This document shows positions 1 to 11,098 of a DNA stretch of 64,000 nucleotides, piece by piece (the first letter of the stretch is position 1; the number at the start of each line of letters is the position of its first letter). The DNA comes from Streptomyces sp. GESEQ-4 (GTDB lineage: Bacteria; Actinomycetota; Actinomycetes; Streptomycetales; Streptomycetaceae). The position numbers and the translations under genes are program-made. Location: NCBI RefSeq assembly GCF_017948455.1, contig NZ_JAFFSU010000008.1, forward strand, positions 124,001 to 188,000, read 5' to 3'. The notes below the pieces were generated by a model. The model was not told the DNA's origin, searched no databases, and saw only the letters and a program-made list of their open reading frames with translations.

Positions 1-1152
1 GCGCAGGCCCGCCATCACCGAGCGGTAGCCGTAGCGGGTGACTCCCACGTGGGTGCGGCTGAACTGGCCGGGCCAGAAGTCGCCGCCGGGCTGGGGTTCG
101 GTGGTGTTCACCGGGTCGGGCAGGCGGCCGGTGTTGTCGAAGTTCTGGCCGGGGAGCCAGTCGCCGTTCTTCCAGGTGTCGAACACCACCCGGTGCACAT
201 CGGAGTTGGTGGTGATGGTGAACAGCCTGCCCTCGGCGAGCATGGCGTCCCACAGGCCTCCGACGGTGGCCGTCATCCAGTCGAAGCCGCCGTAGGTGAC
301 GTACGCGTCGGCCGGATAGCCGGGCCAGGAGTTCTCCGAGGGCTTGTTCTCGTACTCGCCGCGGATCGAGGTCGGACCGCGCCAGCCGGGGATGGCGCCA
401 CCCTGGGCGCCGGGCGCGCCCTCCACACCGATCATGATCTCGGGAGCCGCGTCCCGCCAGTTGCGCATCTCGTGCGGGGAGTCGATGCCGAGCCGCAACG
501 GGTGGTTGGCGAGGACGAGCACATCGTCGACGTAACCCGTGCGGCGCTGCTCGGCCAGCCACTTGATCGCCTTGACGGCGTGCGCCTCGTTGCGCGGGGT
601 GTCGGGGTGGTTCGGGCCGCCCTTGTCGTAACCGAGCAGCTTGCCGTCGTAGGCGAGCTCGAACTTCGTGAGCAGGTCGACCTCGTGCGGGCCCGGTGCC
701 GCGAAGACCGTGCAGTGCTCGGCGCCCGGGATGTACCACTCCAGGCCCTGGAAGATCAGCTGACGCGGGTTCGCGGCCCGCGCCTTCAGGATCTCCTGGT
801 GCTCCAGCTTCGCCCCGAACTCGGCGTGCCCGAAATTGGAGTGCTCGTTGAAGACCAGCCAGTCGACGCCGTACTCGGCACCGGCCTTGACGACCTGGTC
901 GAAGGTGTACTTCGCGTCGTGGCTGTAGACGGAGTGGACGTGGTGGTCGCCGACGAGGTAGGCGAGGCGCGGGTCGTCACCGCCGAAGGGCCGCGAGGAC
1001 GCCGCCGCGGGCACGGCAGCCGAGCCGAGGGCGAAGGCGGCGCCGAACAGGCCCGTCCGGCGCAGGAGTCCGCGCCTGGACAGGCCCTGCGGATCGAGTT
1101 CCGCACGGGACACGGACGGGTCGGCCCAGGCGGGCAGCTGCTGGTCGTTCAC
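1..1152 (-). CDS. Tat-exported PHP-domain phosphoesterase, 3' end outside the window
   Basis: The reading frame is open for 384 codons and leaves the window without a stop. The GTG start at 1152 follows GGAAGG by 8 nt. A twin-arginine signal (SRRGLLRR, residues 25-32, then a hydrophobic run and an alanine-rich cleavage region) implies export in folded form. From about residue 70 the HHVHS motif followed by SHD fits the metal-binding start of a PHP domain, a fold that uses His/Asp-bound metals for phosphoester hydrolysis. It lies 21 bp downstream of another exported phosphoesterase and is probably the last visible gene of the sugar operon that begins at 10194. The substrate is unknown; a link to phosphorylated glycans is inference from context. 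I am sure of the PHP-like start and export signal, less sure of the activity. Confidence 0.72.
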   Translation of the reverse strand, partial: MNDQQLPAWADPSVSRAELDPQGLSRRGLLRRTGLFGAAFALGSAAVPAAASSRPFGGDDPRLAYLVGDHHVHSVYSHDAKYTFDQVVKAGAEYGVDWLVFNEHSNFGHAEFGAKLEHQEILKARAANPRQLIFQGLEWYIPGAEHCTVFAAPGPHEVDLLTKFELAYDGKLLGYDKGGPNHPDTPRNEAHAVKAIKWLAEQRRTGYVDDVLVLANHPLRLGIDSPHEMRNWRDAAPEIMIGVEGAPGAQGGAIPGWRGPTSIRGEYENKPSENSWPGYPADAYVTYGGFDWMTATVGGLWDAMLAEGRLFTITTNSDVHRVVFDTWKNGDWLPGQNFDNTGRLPDPVNTTEPQPGGDFWPGQFSRTHVGVTRYGYRSVMAGLR

Positions 1153-1172
1153 GGGGATGCCTTCCGAAAGGT

Positions 1173-3014
1173 TCAGTGGTTCATGAACGACGTGACGGGC
1201 AGGGCGCGTTCGACGATCCGGACGTCGCCGAGGCGCCCGTACAGGATCTGGTCGATCTTCCCGCCGTACTCGTAGCCGCCGAGCAGCCACGGCAGGCCCA
1301 CCGAGGCCAGGCCGATCGCGGGTGCGTGCGGGTTGCGGGCGACCGGGCAGCCCTGGACGTACAGCGTGGTGTGCCTGCCGTCGTTGACGACGGCGACGTG
1401 CCACCACTGCTCGCGGGCCGTCTCGTCGCCCCAGTTGGTGGCGATGCCCTGCTGGTTGAGCGGGCGCACGGCCCACTGCGGGCCGGGTCCGTCGGAGAGG
1501 GACAGCGTGGCGAGCGGCTCGTCCGGGTCGCCCTCGGTCTTGCCGGCCGCCCCGCCGGTGCCGGTGCGGCTGACCAAGCCGCCCCAGGCGTTGCGGGAGG
1601 AGCTCCAGTCGGCGGGCAGCCAGTAGAACGCCTCGATGGTGTAACCGGCCTTGAACGTGGCCGAGTTGAGCGGGGCGCCCTCGACCGTACGCAGATAGGC
1701 GCCCTCGAGCGGCGGCTTGCCGCCCCGGAAGTACAGGCTGCCGTGCCCCGGCTGGTCCGGGTGATGAGCCGTCGACCAGGTCAGCGAGGCGTCCCCGACC
1801 TCGACCGCGGCGAGGTCGTTGCCGCGCCCCGACAGGTCACGCACCGTCCCCTCGACCGCGGCCCCCTCCTCGTGCCCGTCGAATCGCCAGTACGCGACCG
1901 TGCCCCGCACCAGCATCCGGTCGGCGGACCGGGACGGCCGTACGGGTATCGGCGCGAACCCGGCGAACCGCTCCTCGAAGTCGACGTCGACGGAGAACCG
2001 GTCCGCATCCCCGGACAGCTCCATCTCCTGCCGCTCCAGCTCGTTGAGCCCCTTCGCGGCCCGGCCCAGGATCCACGGCGACAGCGTCTCGACGTCGATC
2101 GTGTTCCGGTCGAGGTCGAAGTGGTAGAGGCGGATCATCGCCGCGCCGCCGTAGTACCGGTTCTGATAGTTCGTCAGATGCAGATGTACGTCGTTCCCCG
2201 CTGCGTTCTTGCGGACCGCGCGGGCGGCCGGCCAGTAGTGGCCGTTGAGGGTGAGGAAGATCTGGTCGTGGTCCTTGACCAGCTTGTCCCACAGTTGCTG
2301 CCCGTACGGGGAGAGGGAGTCGTCGCCGACGACCAGCTCGTGCGTGGTGAGGATGACGGGCATGCTCGGGTGCTGGGCGATGACGTCCTTCGCCCACGCG
2401 TAGCCCTTGTCCGACAGCCGCCAGTCCAGGGCGAGGACGAGCCACTCGCGCCCGGCCGCCTTGAAGACGTGGAAGGTGTTGTAGCCGTCGGCGGAGGCAC
2501 CGCCGAAGGTCGGCTTGCCCCTGAAGCGGTGCGGGCCGAAGGTGTCGAGGTACGGCGTCGCGCCGCGCTGGTCGGTGGTGGACGAGCGGACGTCGTGGTT
2601 GCCCGCCAGCACGCTGTAGCCCACCCCGCGCCGGTCCAGCAGCTCGAACGCCTCGCCGATCGCGTCGCATTCGGCCTTCGCGCCGTTCTCGGTCAGGTCG
2701 CCCAGGTGGGACAGGAAGACGAGGTTGTCCTCGCGCCCGTGCTCCAGCAGATAGCGCAGCGAGGCCTGGATCGGCGCCGGGTTGATGCTCGGCCCGTCGA
2801 AGAGGTACTGCGTGTCGGGCATCACGGCGAGCGTGAAGCGGCGGTTCTCGGTGTCGGGGCGCAGACGCTGCCCGACCGCCGCGGCTTCGGCGGCGACGGC
2901 CGGGAGGGTGACGGCGGTGGCCGCGGCGCCGATCAGCGCGGTGGCTCTGAGGAAGTTGCGCCTGCCGGCGTGGGCGCAGGCAGACTCCTGCCCGGGCTCA
3001 TGGGTGGTGCACAC
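1173..3014 (-). CDS. Tat-exported metallophosphoesterase with C-terminal LamG-like domain
   Basis: This 613-residue protein starts at GTG 3014, with GGAG 5 nt upstream; a longer frame upstream overlaps the beta-galactosidase gene and lacks a ribosome site. A Tat signal (GRRNFLRAT, residues 17-25) precedes a calcineurin-like phosphoesterase domain with PDTQY, GDLTENG, GNHD and NGHYW, the usual metal-ligand blocks in order. Residues from about 390 to the end resemble a concanavalin/LamG beta-sandwich (YWRFDG, DLSGRGNDL, WWHVAVV), a fold that often binds sugars. It sits 55 bp after the beta-galactosidase stop and 20 bp before the PHP gene, so the three are probably co-transcribed. Dephosphorylation of a sugar or glycan outside the cell would fit the neighbours, but the sequence does not show the substrate. 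Confidence 0.85.
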   Translation of the reverse strand: MCTTHEPGQESACAHAGRRNFLRATALIGAAATAVTLPAVAAEAAAVGQRLRPDTENRRFTLAVMPDTQYLFDGPSINPAPIQASLRYLLEHGREDNLVFLSHLGDLTENGAKAECDAIGEAFELLDRRGVGYSVLAGNHDVRSSTTDQRGATPYLDTFGPHRFRGKPTFGGASADGYNTFHVFKAAGREWLVLALDWRLSDKGYAWAKDVIAQHPSMPVILTTHELVVGDDSLSPYGQQLWDKLVKDHDQIFLTLNGHYWPAARAVRKNAAGNDVHLHLTNYQNRYYGGAAMIRLYHFDLDRNTIDVETLSPWILGRAAKGLNELERQEMELSGDADRFSVDVDFEERFAGFAPIPVRPSRSADRMLVRGTVAYWRFDGHEEGAAVEGTVRDLSGRGNDLAAVEVGDASLTWSTAHHPDQPGHGSLYFRGGKPPLEGAYLRTVEGAPLNSATFKAGYTIEAFYWLPADWSSSRNAWGGLVSRTGTGGAAGKTEGDPDEPLATLSLSDGPGPQWAVRPLNQQGIATNWGDETAREQWWHVAVVNDGRHTTLYVQGCPVARNPHAPAIGLASVGLPWLLGGYEYGGKIDQILYGRLGDVRIVERALPVTSFMNH

Positions 3015-3069
3015 ATGGTCTCCAGTGAAGGCACAGGGGCGTGAAGCGGGGAAGGGAGTGAAGGCGGGG

Positions 3070-5975
<2,906 letters not shown>

Positions 5976-5979
<4 letters not shown>

Positions 5980-6815
5980 CCGCGGACGGCTCCCTTGGCG
6001 AGGTCGCCGATGATCTGCTTGGCGCCGATCGCGAACACGATGAGCAGCGGGATGAGGGCGAGGAGGGCGCCGGTCATCACGATGCCGTAGTCGGTGGTGC
6101 CGTGGGTGCCGTTGAGCTGGGACAGCGCGACCTGGAGGGTCACGTTGTCCGGGTTGGTGAGGGCGATCAGGGGCCAGGCGAAGTCGTTCCACTGGCCCAT
6201 GAAGGTGAAGATGCCGAGGAAGGCGAGGCCGGGGCGGACCACGGGGAGCGCCACGTGCCAGTACTGGCGCAGGAAGTTGGCGCCGTCGAGCTTGGACGCG
6301 TCGAGCAGCTCGTCGTGGATGGCCGACTTCATGTACTGGCGCATCCAGAAGATGCCGAACGCGTTGGCCGCGGCCGGCACGATCAGCGCGGTCATCGAGC
6401 CGATCCAGCCGATCTTGGCCATGAGGACGAACTGCGGGATGACCGACAGCTGCGCCGGCACCATGAAGATGACCATGAGCAGCCCGAACAGCATGTTCTT
6501 GCCGGGGAACTCGAACTTGGCGAAGACGAACGCGGCGAGGGAGTCGAAGAGCAGGACCAGGAAGGTCACCGACACCGCGACCAGCAGCGAGTTCCACATC
6601 GACCCGAAGAAGTCGACGGCGTCGAAGAGGTTGCGGACGTTCTCCAGGAAGTGTGTGCCCGGCAGCAGCTTCGGCGGGTAGGAGAAGATCTCGGACGAGC
6701 TGTGCGTCGACATGATCACGGCCCAGTAGAACGGGAAGGCCGAGAGCAGCGTGCCGATGATCAGCGGGAGGTGCAGCGCGATCCCTCTGCGGCGGGACCC
6801 CTTGATGGAAGACAT
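5976..6815 (-). CDS. ABC sugar transporter permease, MalG type
   Basis: The 279-residue protein has about six hydrophobic segments and a binding-protein-dependent transport signature (EAA loop) in DASKLDGANFLRQYW, where the ATPase docks. It forms the membrane channel with the MalF-type protein encoded 12 bp upstream. No ATPase gene is present in this operon. That is common in Streptomyces, where a shared ATPase such as MsiK energises many sugar importers (established for other systems, inferred here). The stop overlaps the beta-galactosidase start by 4 bp. The initiator ATG at 6815 follows a purine-rich AGGAAGGGC stretch. Confidence 0.93.
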
Positions 6816-6827
6816 GGTGGGCCCTTC

Positions 6828-7778
6828 CTATTCGCCCCGGCGCTGCACGAGGCGCCAGTTGATGATCGAGAAGAGCACGACGACCAGGAAGATGCCCCAG
6901 GCCACCGCGGCTCCGTACCCGAAGTCGTTGTTGTCGAAGGTCTGCTGGAAGAAGTAGAGGACCATCGTCTGGCCCGAGTGGCCCGGACCGCCCGCGAACG
7001 TCGAGTCGTTGGACGAGGTCTGGAGCAGGACCTGCGGTTCGGAGAAGCTCTGCAGTCCGGTGACCGTGGAGACGACGAGCACGAACAGCAGCGTGGGCCG
7101 CAGCAGCGGGAGTGTGATCCGGAAGAAGGTCTGGATCGGGCCGGCGCCGTCCACGCGCGCCGCCTCGTACAGCTCGCTCGGGATGGTCTGGAGTCCGGCG
7201 AGGAAGATGATGGCGTTGTAGCCGGTCCACTGCCAGGTCATCAGGGCCGCGATGGTGATCTTGATGCCCCATGGCGTGTTCAGCCAGGCCACCTGGTCGA
7301 GTCCCACCGCGTTGAAGACGGCGTTCACCATGCCGTTGTTGGTGGCGAAGATGGAGCCGAAGACGATGGCGATCGCGACGACCGAGGTGACGTTCGGCAG
7401 GAAGTACGCGACCCGGTACAGGCTCTTGAACCGGACCGCGGAGTTGAGCATCACGGCCGTGATCATCGCCAGGAAGATCATGGGGAAGGTGGCCAGCGCC
7501 CAGATGATGATCGTGTTGCCGATCGAGTTCCAGAAGTCGCTGTCGCTCAGCAGGTACTGGTACTGCGAGAGCCCGGCCCACTCCATCGTGCCGAGGCCGT
7601 CCCAGCGGTGGAAGGACAGATAGAGCGAGAAGCCGACCGGGAACAGGCCGAAGCCGAGGAAGATCAGGTAGAAGGGCGAGATCGCGGCATAGAGGTGCCA
7701 GTACTTGCGCCAGCCCTTCTTGGGCTGTGTCGGGGAGGGCTGCGCCACGACGGGCGGTGTCTGTTCGAGGACGGCCAT
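6828..7778 (-). CDS. ABC sugar transporter permease, MalF type
   Basis: This 316-residue protein has a short cytoplasmic N-terminus (WRKYWHLY), six predicted membrane spans and an EAA loop (YEAARVDGAGPIQTFFRIT). I place the start at ATG 7778, whose A is shared with the TGA of the upstream binding-protein gene (TGATG). An ATG-like start 13 codons further upstream would lie inside that gene and lacks support. With the MalG-type partner it forms the heterodimeric pore of a carbohydrate importer. Gene order (binding protein, MalF, MalG) is the standard one for this family. Confidence 0.93.
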   Translation of the reverse strand: MAVLEQTPPVVAQPSPTQPKKGWRKYWHLYAAISPFYLIFLGFGLFPVGFSLYLSFHRWDGLGTMEWAGLSQYQYLLSDSDFWNSIGNTIIIWALATFPMIFLAMITAVMLNSAVRFKSLYRVAYFLPNVTSVVAIAIVFGSIFATNNGMVNAVFNAVGLDQVAWLNTPWGIKITIAALMTWQWTGYNAIIFLAGLQTIPSELYEAARVDGAGPIQTFFRITLPLLRPTLLFVLVVSTVTGLQSFSEPQVLLQTSSNDSTFAGGPGHSGQTMVLYFFQQTFDNNDFGYGAAVAWGIFLVVVLFSIINWRLVQRRGE

Positions 7779-9091
7779 CAGTAGCTCACCCCCAGGTGGT
7801 TCGCGATGCGACGGCACTTGCTCATGGCGTCACTCCAGGCCTTCTTGGGGTCCTTGCCGAGGACGCCGACGTTCTTGATCTCGTCCTTGAGGGGCTGCCC
7901 GAGCGCGATGTCGAACGGGCTGTTGTAGGCGACCACGATCTTCTGCGCGGCCGGCCCGAAGATGTCCGTCGTGACCTGGCCGCCGAAGAAGTCGTCCGGC
8001 TCCTGCAACTGCTTGAGACCGTACGAGGCCGGAGTGGACGGGAAGAGGCCGGCGTCGACGTAACCCTGCGCCTGGTTGGCCGCGTTGAGCATCCAGGTGA
8101 TCATCTCGAAGGCCTGCTCGGGCTCCCGGCACGCCTTGGTGATCGACAGGAACGAGCCGCCGTTGTTGGAGGGCCGCACGGGCATCTGGGCGATCCGGTA
8201 CTTGCCCTTGGTCTTCGGTACACCGTTCTTGAGGTCGAAGGTGGCCCAGGAGGCGCCCAGTTCGCTGGGCAGCTTGCCTTGCTCCTTGGCCGACAGCTGG
8301 TCCGGGGTGCCGCTGACGAGGTTCGAGACGATGCCGCGTCGTTTGGCCTCCACGGCGAGGGCCCAGGCGTTGCGGACGTGCTCCTGGTCGCCGATGAAGT
8401 GCTGGTCCTTGTCGACGTACCGCTTGGCCCCCTGCTGCACGACGTTGTCGAAGACGGAGTTGACGTCGGTGAGCAGGTCGGTGCCCGGGATGCGCTTCTT
8501 GAGCTGCTCGCCCGCCGCGAAGAACTTCTCCCAGGTGTTCAGCTCCTTCGACACGTCGTCGGGCTCGTACGGCAGCCCCGCCTTGCGGAACACCTCGAAC
8601 TGGTAGAAGTGCGCGACCGGCCCGCAGTCGATCGGGAAGCCGACCATCGTGCCGTCGTCGGCGATGCCCTGGTCCCACTTCCAGGACAGGTACTGGCTCT
8701 TGTACTTCTCCGCGCCCAGGGTCCGCAGATCGATGAACTGGTCCGCGTTCGGCAGGTAGGCGGCCATGTCCTCGCCCTTGAGCCCCGCGATGTCGGGGAT
8801 ATGGGCCCGGCCGGTGATGGTGGTGATGAGCTTGGAGCGGTACTGGCCGCCGATCTGGATGGCCTGGAGGTCGACCGAGCGGTCGTAACGCGCCTTGGCG
8901 CCCTCCACGACCTTGTCGCTCAGGCCGCCGCTCCAGTACCACAGCACCATGTTCCGGCCGGTCGACCCGGTCGGTACGGCACAGCCGGTCGCCAGGCCGC
9001 CGAGTGCCGTGGCGGCCGTACCGGCCAGCCCCGCGCGCAGCAGGCCTCTTCGTGAGAGCCGCACAGCTCCCACCGCCTTTCGGATGTTCAC
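7778..9091 (-). CDS. Sugar-binding lipoprotein of ABC importer (family 1 solute-binding protein)
   Basis: The 437-residue precursor has a twin-arginine stretch (SRRGLLRAG) followed by a lipobox-like ATGC, so it is probably exported by Tat and lipid-anchored at Cys 37. The rest has the look of carbohydrate-binding proteins of the MalE/UgpB group (for example EPEQAFEMITWML near residue 320). It should capture an oligosaccharide and deliver it to the two permeases encoded immediately downstream, with which it overlaps by TGATG. The GTG start at 9091 has only a weak ribosome site (GAAGAT) and is preceded by an unusual GATC-rich leader. A start 7 to 10 codons later is possible but its spacing to purines is worse. 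Confidence 0.92.
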   Translation of the reverse strand: MNIRKAVGAVRLSRRGLLRAGLAGTAATALGGLATGCAVPTGSTGRNMVLWYWSGGLSDKVVEGAKARYDRSVDLQAIQIGGQYRSKLITTITGRAHIPDIAGLKGEDMAAYLPNADQFIDLRTLGAEKYKSQYLSWKWDQGIADDGTMVGFPIDCGPVAHFYQFEVFRKAGLPYEPDDVSKELNTWEKFFAAGEQLKKRIPGTDLLTDVNSVFDNVVQQGAKRYVDKDQHFIGDQEHVRNAWALAVEAKRRGIVSNLVSGTPDQLSAKEQGKLPSELGASWATFDLKNGVPKTKGKYRIAQMPVRPSNNGGSFLSITKACREPEQAFEMITWMLNAANQAQGYVDAGLFPSTPASYGLKQLQEPDDFFGGQVTTDIFGPAAQKIVVAYNSPFDIALGQPLKDEIKNVGVLGKDPKKAWSDAMSKCRRIANHLGVSY

Positions 9092-9174
9092 GGATCTTCG
9101 AGGATCTTCGTGTGCCAGGGGGATCAGGGGAGATCAGGGAGATCAGTGGGGGGAGATCAGAGAGATCAGAGACA
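9092..9174. repeat. GATC-rich degenerate direct repeats in operon spacer
   Basis: The 83-bp gap between the kinase stop and the binding-protein start is built of short repeats. GGATCTTCG occurs twice (9092-9100, 9102-9110). It is followed by five or six copies of a GAGATCAG-like octamer, two of which are followed by TGGGGGGAG; the second TGGGGGGAG runs into the end of the kinase gene. On the transcribed strand this reads as repeated CTGATCTC and C-runs. No strong hairpin is obvious. It may be slippage-prone sequence or a leader that sets the relative expression of kinase and transporter. Confidence 0.7.
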
Positions 9175-10194
9175 TCAGTGGGGGGAGTTCGGGGGAGTCA
9201 GCGGTGCGTACCGGACCGGCGGTCCCGGCTCCCGCGGCATCCGGTCGGCCAGGAAGCCGTACGAGCGCCGCAGGTCGGGGTCGTCGAGGGACTGCCACCA
9301 CTGGTGGATGCCGTACCAGCCGGGGGCGGCCAGCGCTCCGGTGCGGTGCCGTACCGAGAGGCCGGACGCGAGCACCGCGAACTTCAGCCGCTCCGCCAGC
9401 GGCCAGCCGCCGAGCGAGGCGGCGACGAAGCTCGCGCCGAACACGTCGCCGGCGCCCGTCGCGTCCAGGACATCGATGTCGAGGGCGGGAACCTCCGCGT
9501 ACTCGCCCGTCGTCTGGTCGGCGGCGATCGCGCCGTCGCCGCCGCGGGTGACCACGGCGACCGGCACCAGTTCGGTGAGCGTGCCGAGCGCCGCGACCGC
9601 GCTGTCGGTGCGGGTGTAGGCCATCGCCTCGGTCTCGTTGGGGAGGAAGGCGTGGCACAGGGCGAGCTGGTCGAGGAGGTCGGTGGACCACTGCTGGGTG
9701 GGGTCCCAGCCGACGTCGGCATAGATCTGCGTGCCGTTCGCGGCGGCCTTCCCGAGCCAGGCGCGGGGTTCCGCCTCGATGTGCACCAGGGCGGTACGCG
9801 CCTCGGGCGGGTCGCCCATCAGCGTGTCCTGCGAGTACGGCGGTTCCTGGCCGTGGGTGACCAGGGCCCGGTCGTGGCCGTGCGCGATGGAGACGGTGAC
9901 CGGGGTGGGCCAGCCGTCCGCGGTGCGGGAGAGCGAGAGGTCGACGCCCTCCTGGTCGGCGAGGACGTCACGGCAGTGCTCGCCGTAGAAGTCGTCGCCG
10001 AAGACCGTGGCCAGGGAGGTGTTCAGGCCGAACCGGGCCGCGGCCACCGCGAGGTTCGCGATGCCGCCCGGGCCGCAGCCCATGCCGGACGTCCAGATCT
10101 CCTCGCCCGGCGTCGGCGGCTTCCCGAGCCCGGTGAGGACGAGGTCGTAGAAGAGCAGCCCGGTCAGCAGCACATCGGGCCTGTCGTCGTCCAC
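9175..10194 (-). CDS. PfkB-family carbohydrate kinase
   Basis: A 339-residue ribokinase/PfkB-fold protein. The N-terminal region has the GGIANLAVAAARFG signature (first PfkB motif) and the C-terminal region DATGAGDVFGASF, which carries the catalytic Asp and the anion hole. It should phosphorylate a sugar or sugar-derived alcohol with ATP in the cytoplasm. I chose GTG 10194 because AAGGG lies 8 nt upstream; a TTG ten codons earlier has no ribosome site. It is the first gene of the minus-strand sugar operon and diverges from the DeoR regulator, suggesting that its product or substrate is the inducer. The exact sugar cannot be read from sequence. Confidence 0.88.
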   Translation of the reverse strand: MDDDRPDVLLTGLLFYDLVLTGLGKPPTPGEEIWTSGMGCGPGGIANLAVAAARFGLNTSLATVFGDDFYGEHCRDVLADQEGVDLSLSRTADGWPTPVTVSIAHGHDRALVTHGQEPPYSQDTLMGDPPEARTALVHIEAEPRAWLGKAAANGTQIYADVGWDPTQQWSTDLLDQLALCHAFLPNETEAMAYTRTDSAVAALGTLTELVPVAVVTRGGDGAIAADQTTGEYAEVPALDIDVLDATGAGDVFGASFVAASLGGWPLAERLKFAVLASGLSVRHRTGALAAPGWYGIHQWWQSLDDPDLRRSYGFLADRMPREPGPPVRYAPLTPPNSPH

Positions 10195-10225
10195 GCGCAC
10201 ATCCCTTCGTGGGGAGCTCGTCAAA

Positions 10226-10321
10226 ACTCGTCATTTTCGATGACCGGAATCGTGCGCTGCTCGGCGACATTGGTCAATACCTCAGCAGAACTGAGCATGG
10301 AAATGATTGAAGATGACGAGT
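10226..10321. promoter_or_regulatory. Paired inverted sites flanking the divergent promoters, probable DeoR operator
   Basis: ACTCGTCATTTTC at 10226-10238 is matched in inverted orientation by GAAGATGACGAGT at 10309-10321, 12 of 13 positions complementary and 16 of 21 when extended. The sites lie about 83 bp apart, one beside the kinase promoter and one across the DeoR start codon. Paired distant sites that allow looping are known for DeoR-family repressors. Binding here by the adjacent regulator is inference. Confidence 0.5.
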
Positions 10322-11098
10322 AGTGTTCGCGACGTGCTGGCAGAACGACGACACCAACTCATCCTGCGGGCCCTGCGCTCCGGAGGCCCCGCGGCCGTGA
10401 CCGATCTCTCCGAGGAGCTGGGTGTGAGCCCCGCCACGATCCGGCGTGACCTGGTGAAACTCGAGGAGGACGGCCTGCTCACCCGGGTGCACGGCGGCGC
10501 CGTCGCGGAGGAGGGCGACCAGCCCTTCGCCGAGGTCGCCGAGGTGCGCGTGTCCGAGAAGGACGCGATAGCCGAGCACGCGGCGGCGATGATCAAAGAC
10601 GGTCAGTCGGTGCTGCTCGACATCGGCACCACCGCCTACCGCCTGGCCCGCCGGCTGCACGGCCGCCGGCTCACCGTGATCACCAGCAATCTGGTGGTCT
10701 ACGAGGAGCTCGCCGACGACGAGGGCATCGAGCTGGTCCTGCTCGGCGGCATGGTCCGCCGCGACTACCGCTCCCTGGTCGGCTTCCTCACCGAGGACAA
10801 TCTGCGCCAGCTGCACGCCGACTGGCTCTTCCTCGGCACCAGTGGAGTGCGCCCGGGCGGGCAGGTGATGGACACGACGGTCGTCGAGGTGCCGGTCAAG
10901 CGCGCCATGATCAAGGCCGGCGACCGGGTCGTGCTGCTCGCCGACTCGGCGAAGTTCCCGGGCACGGGCATGGCGAAGGTATGCGGTCCAGAGGACCTGG
11001 ACATGGTGGTGACGAACGCTCCCGTGGACACGGCGACGCGGTCCTCCCTGGAGGAGGCGGGCGTCGACGTGTTCGTGGCAGGAAAGGTGCGACCTTGA
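10313..11098 (+). CDS. DeoR-family transcriptional regulator
   Basis: The 261-residue protein has the family layout: an N-terminal winged helix-turn-helix (RRHQLILRAL, then LSEELGVSPATIRRDLVKLE with the conserved TIRRDL core) and a C-terminal sugar-phosphate-sensing domain (DIGTTAYRLARRL, LLGGMVRRDYRSLVG). Such proteins are usually repressors released by phosphorylated sugars, so the divergent PfkB kinase may make its inducer. ATG 10313 was preferred over TTG 10307 because GGAAA lies about 10 nt upstream of it. The stop overlaps the TTG start of the GH4 gene (TTGA), so regulator and glycosidase are co-translated. Confidence 0.92.
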   Translation: MTSSVRDVLAERRHQLILRALRSGGPAAVTDLSEELGVSPATIRRDLVKLEEDGLLTRVHGGAVAEEGDQPFAEVAEVRVSEKDAIAEHAAAMIKDGQSVLLDIGTTAYRLARRLHGRRLTVITSNLVVYEELADDEGIELVLLGGMVRRDYRSLVGFLTEDNLRQLHADWLFLGTSGVRPGGQVMDTTVVEVPVKRAMIKAGDRVVLLADSAKFPGTGMAKVCGPEDLDMVVTNAPVDTATRSSLEEAGVDVFVAGKVRP

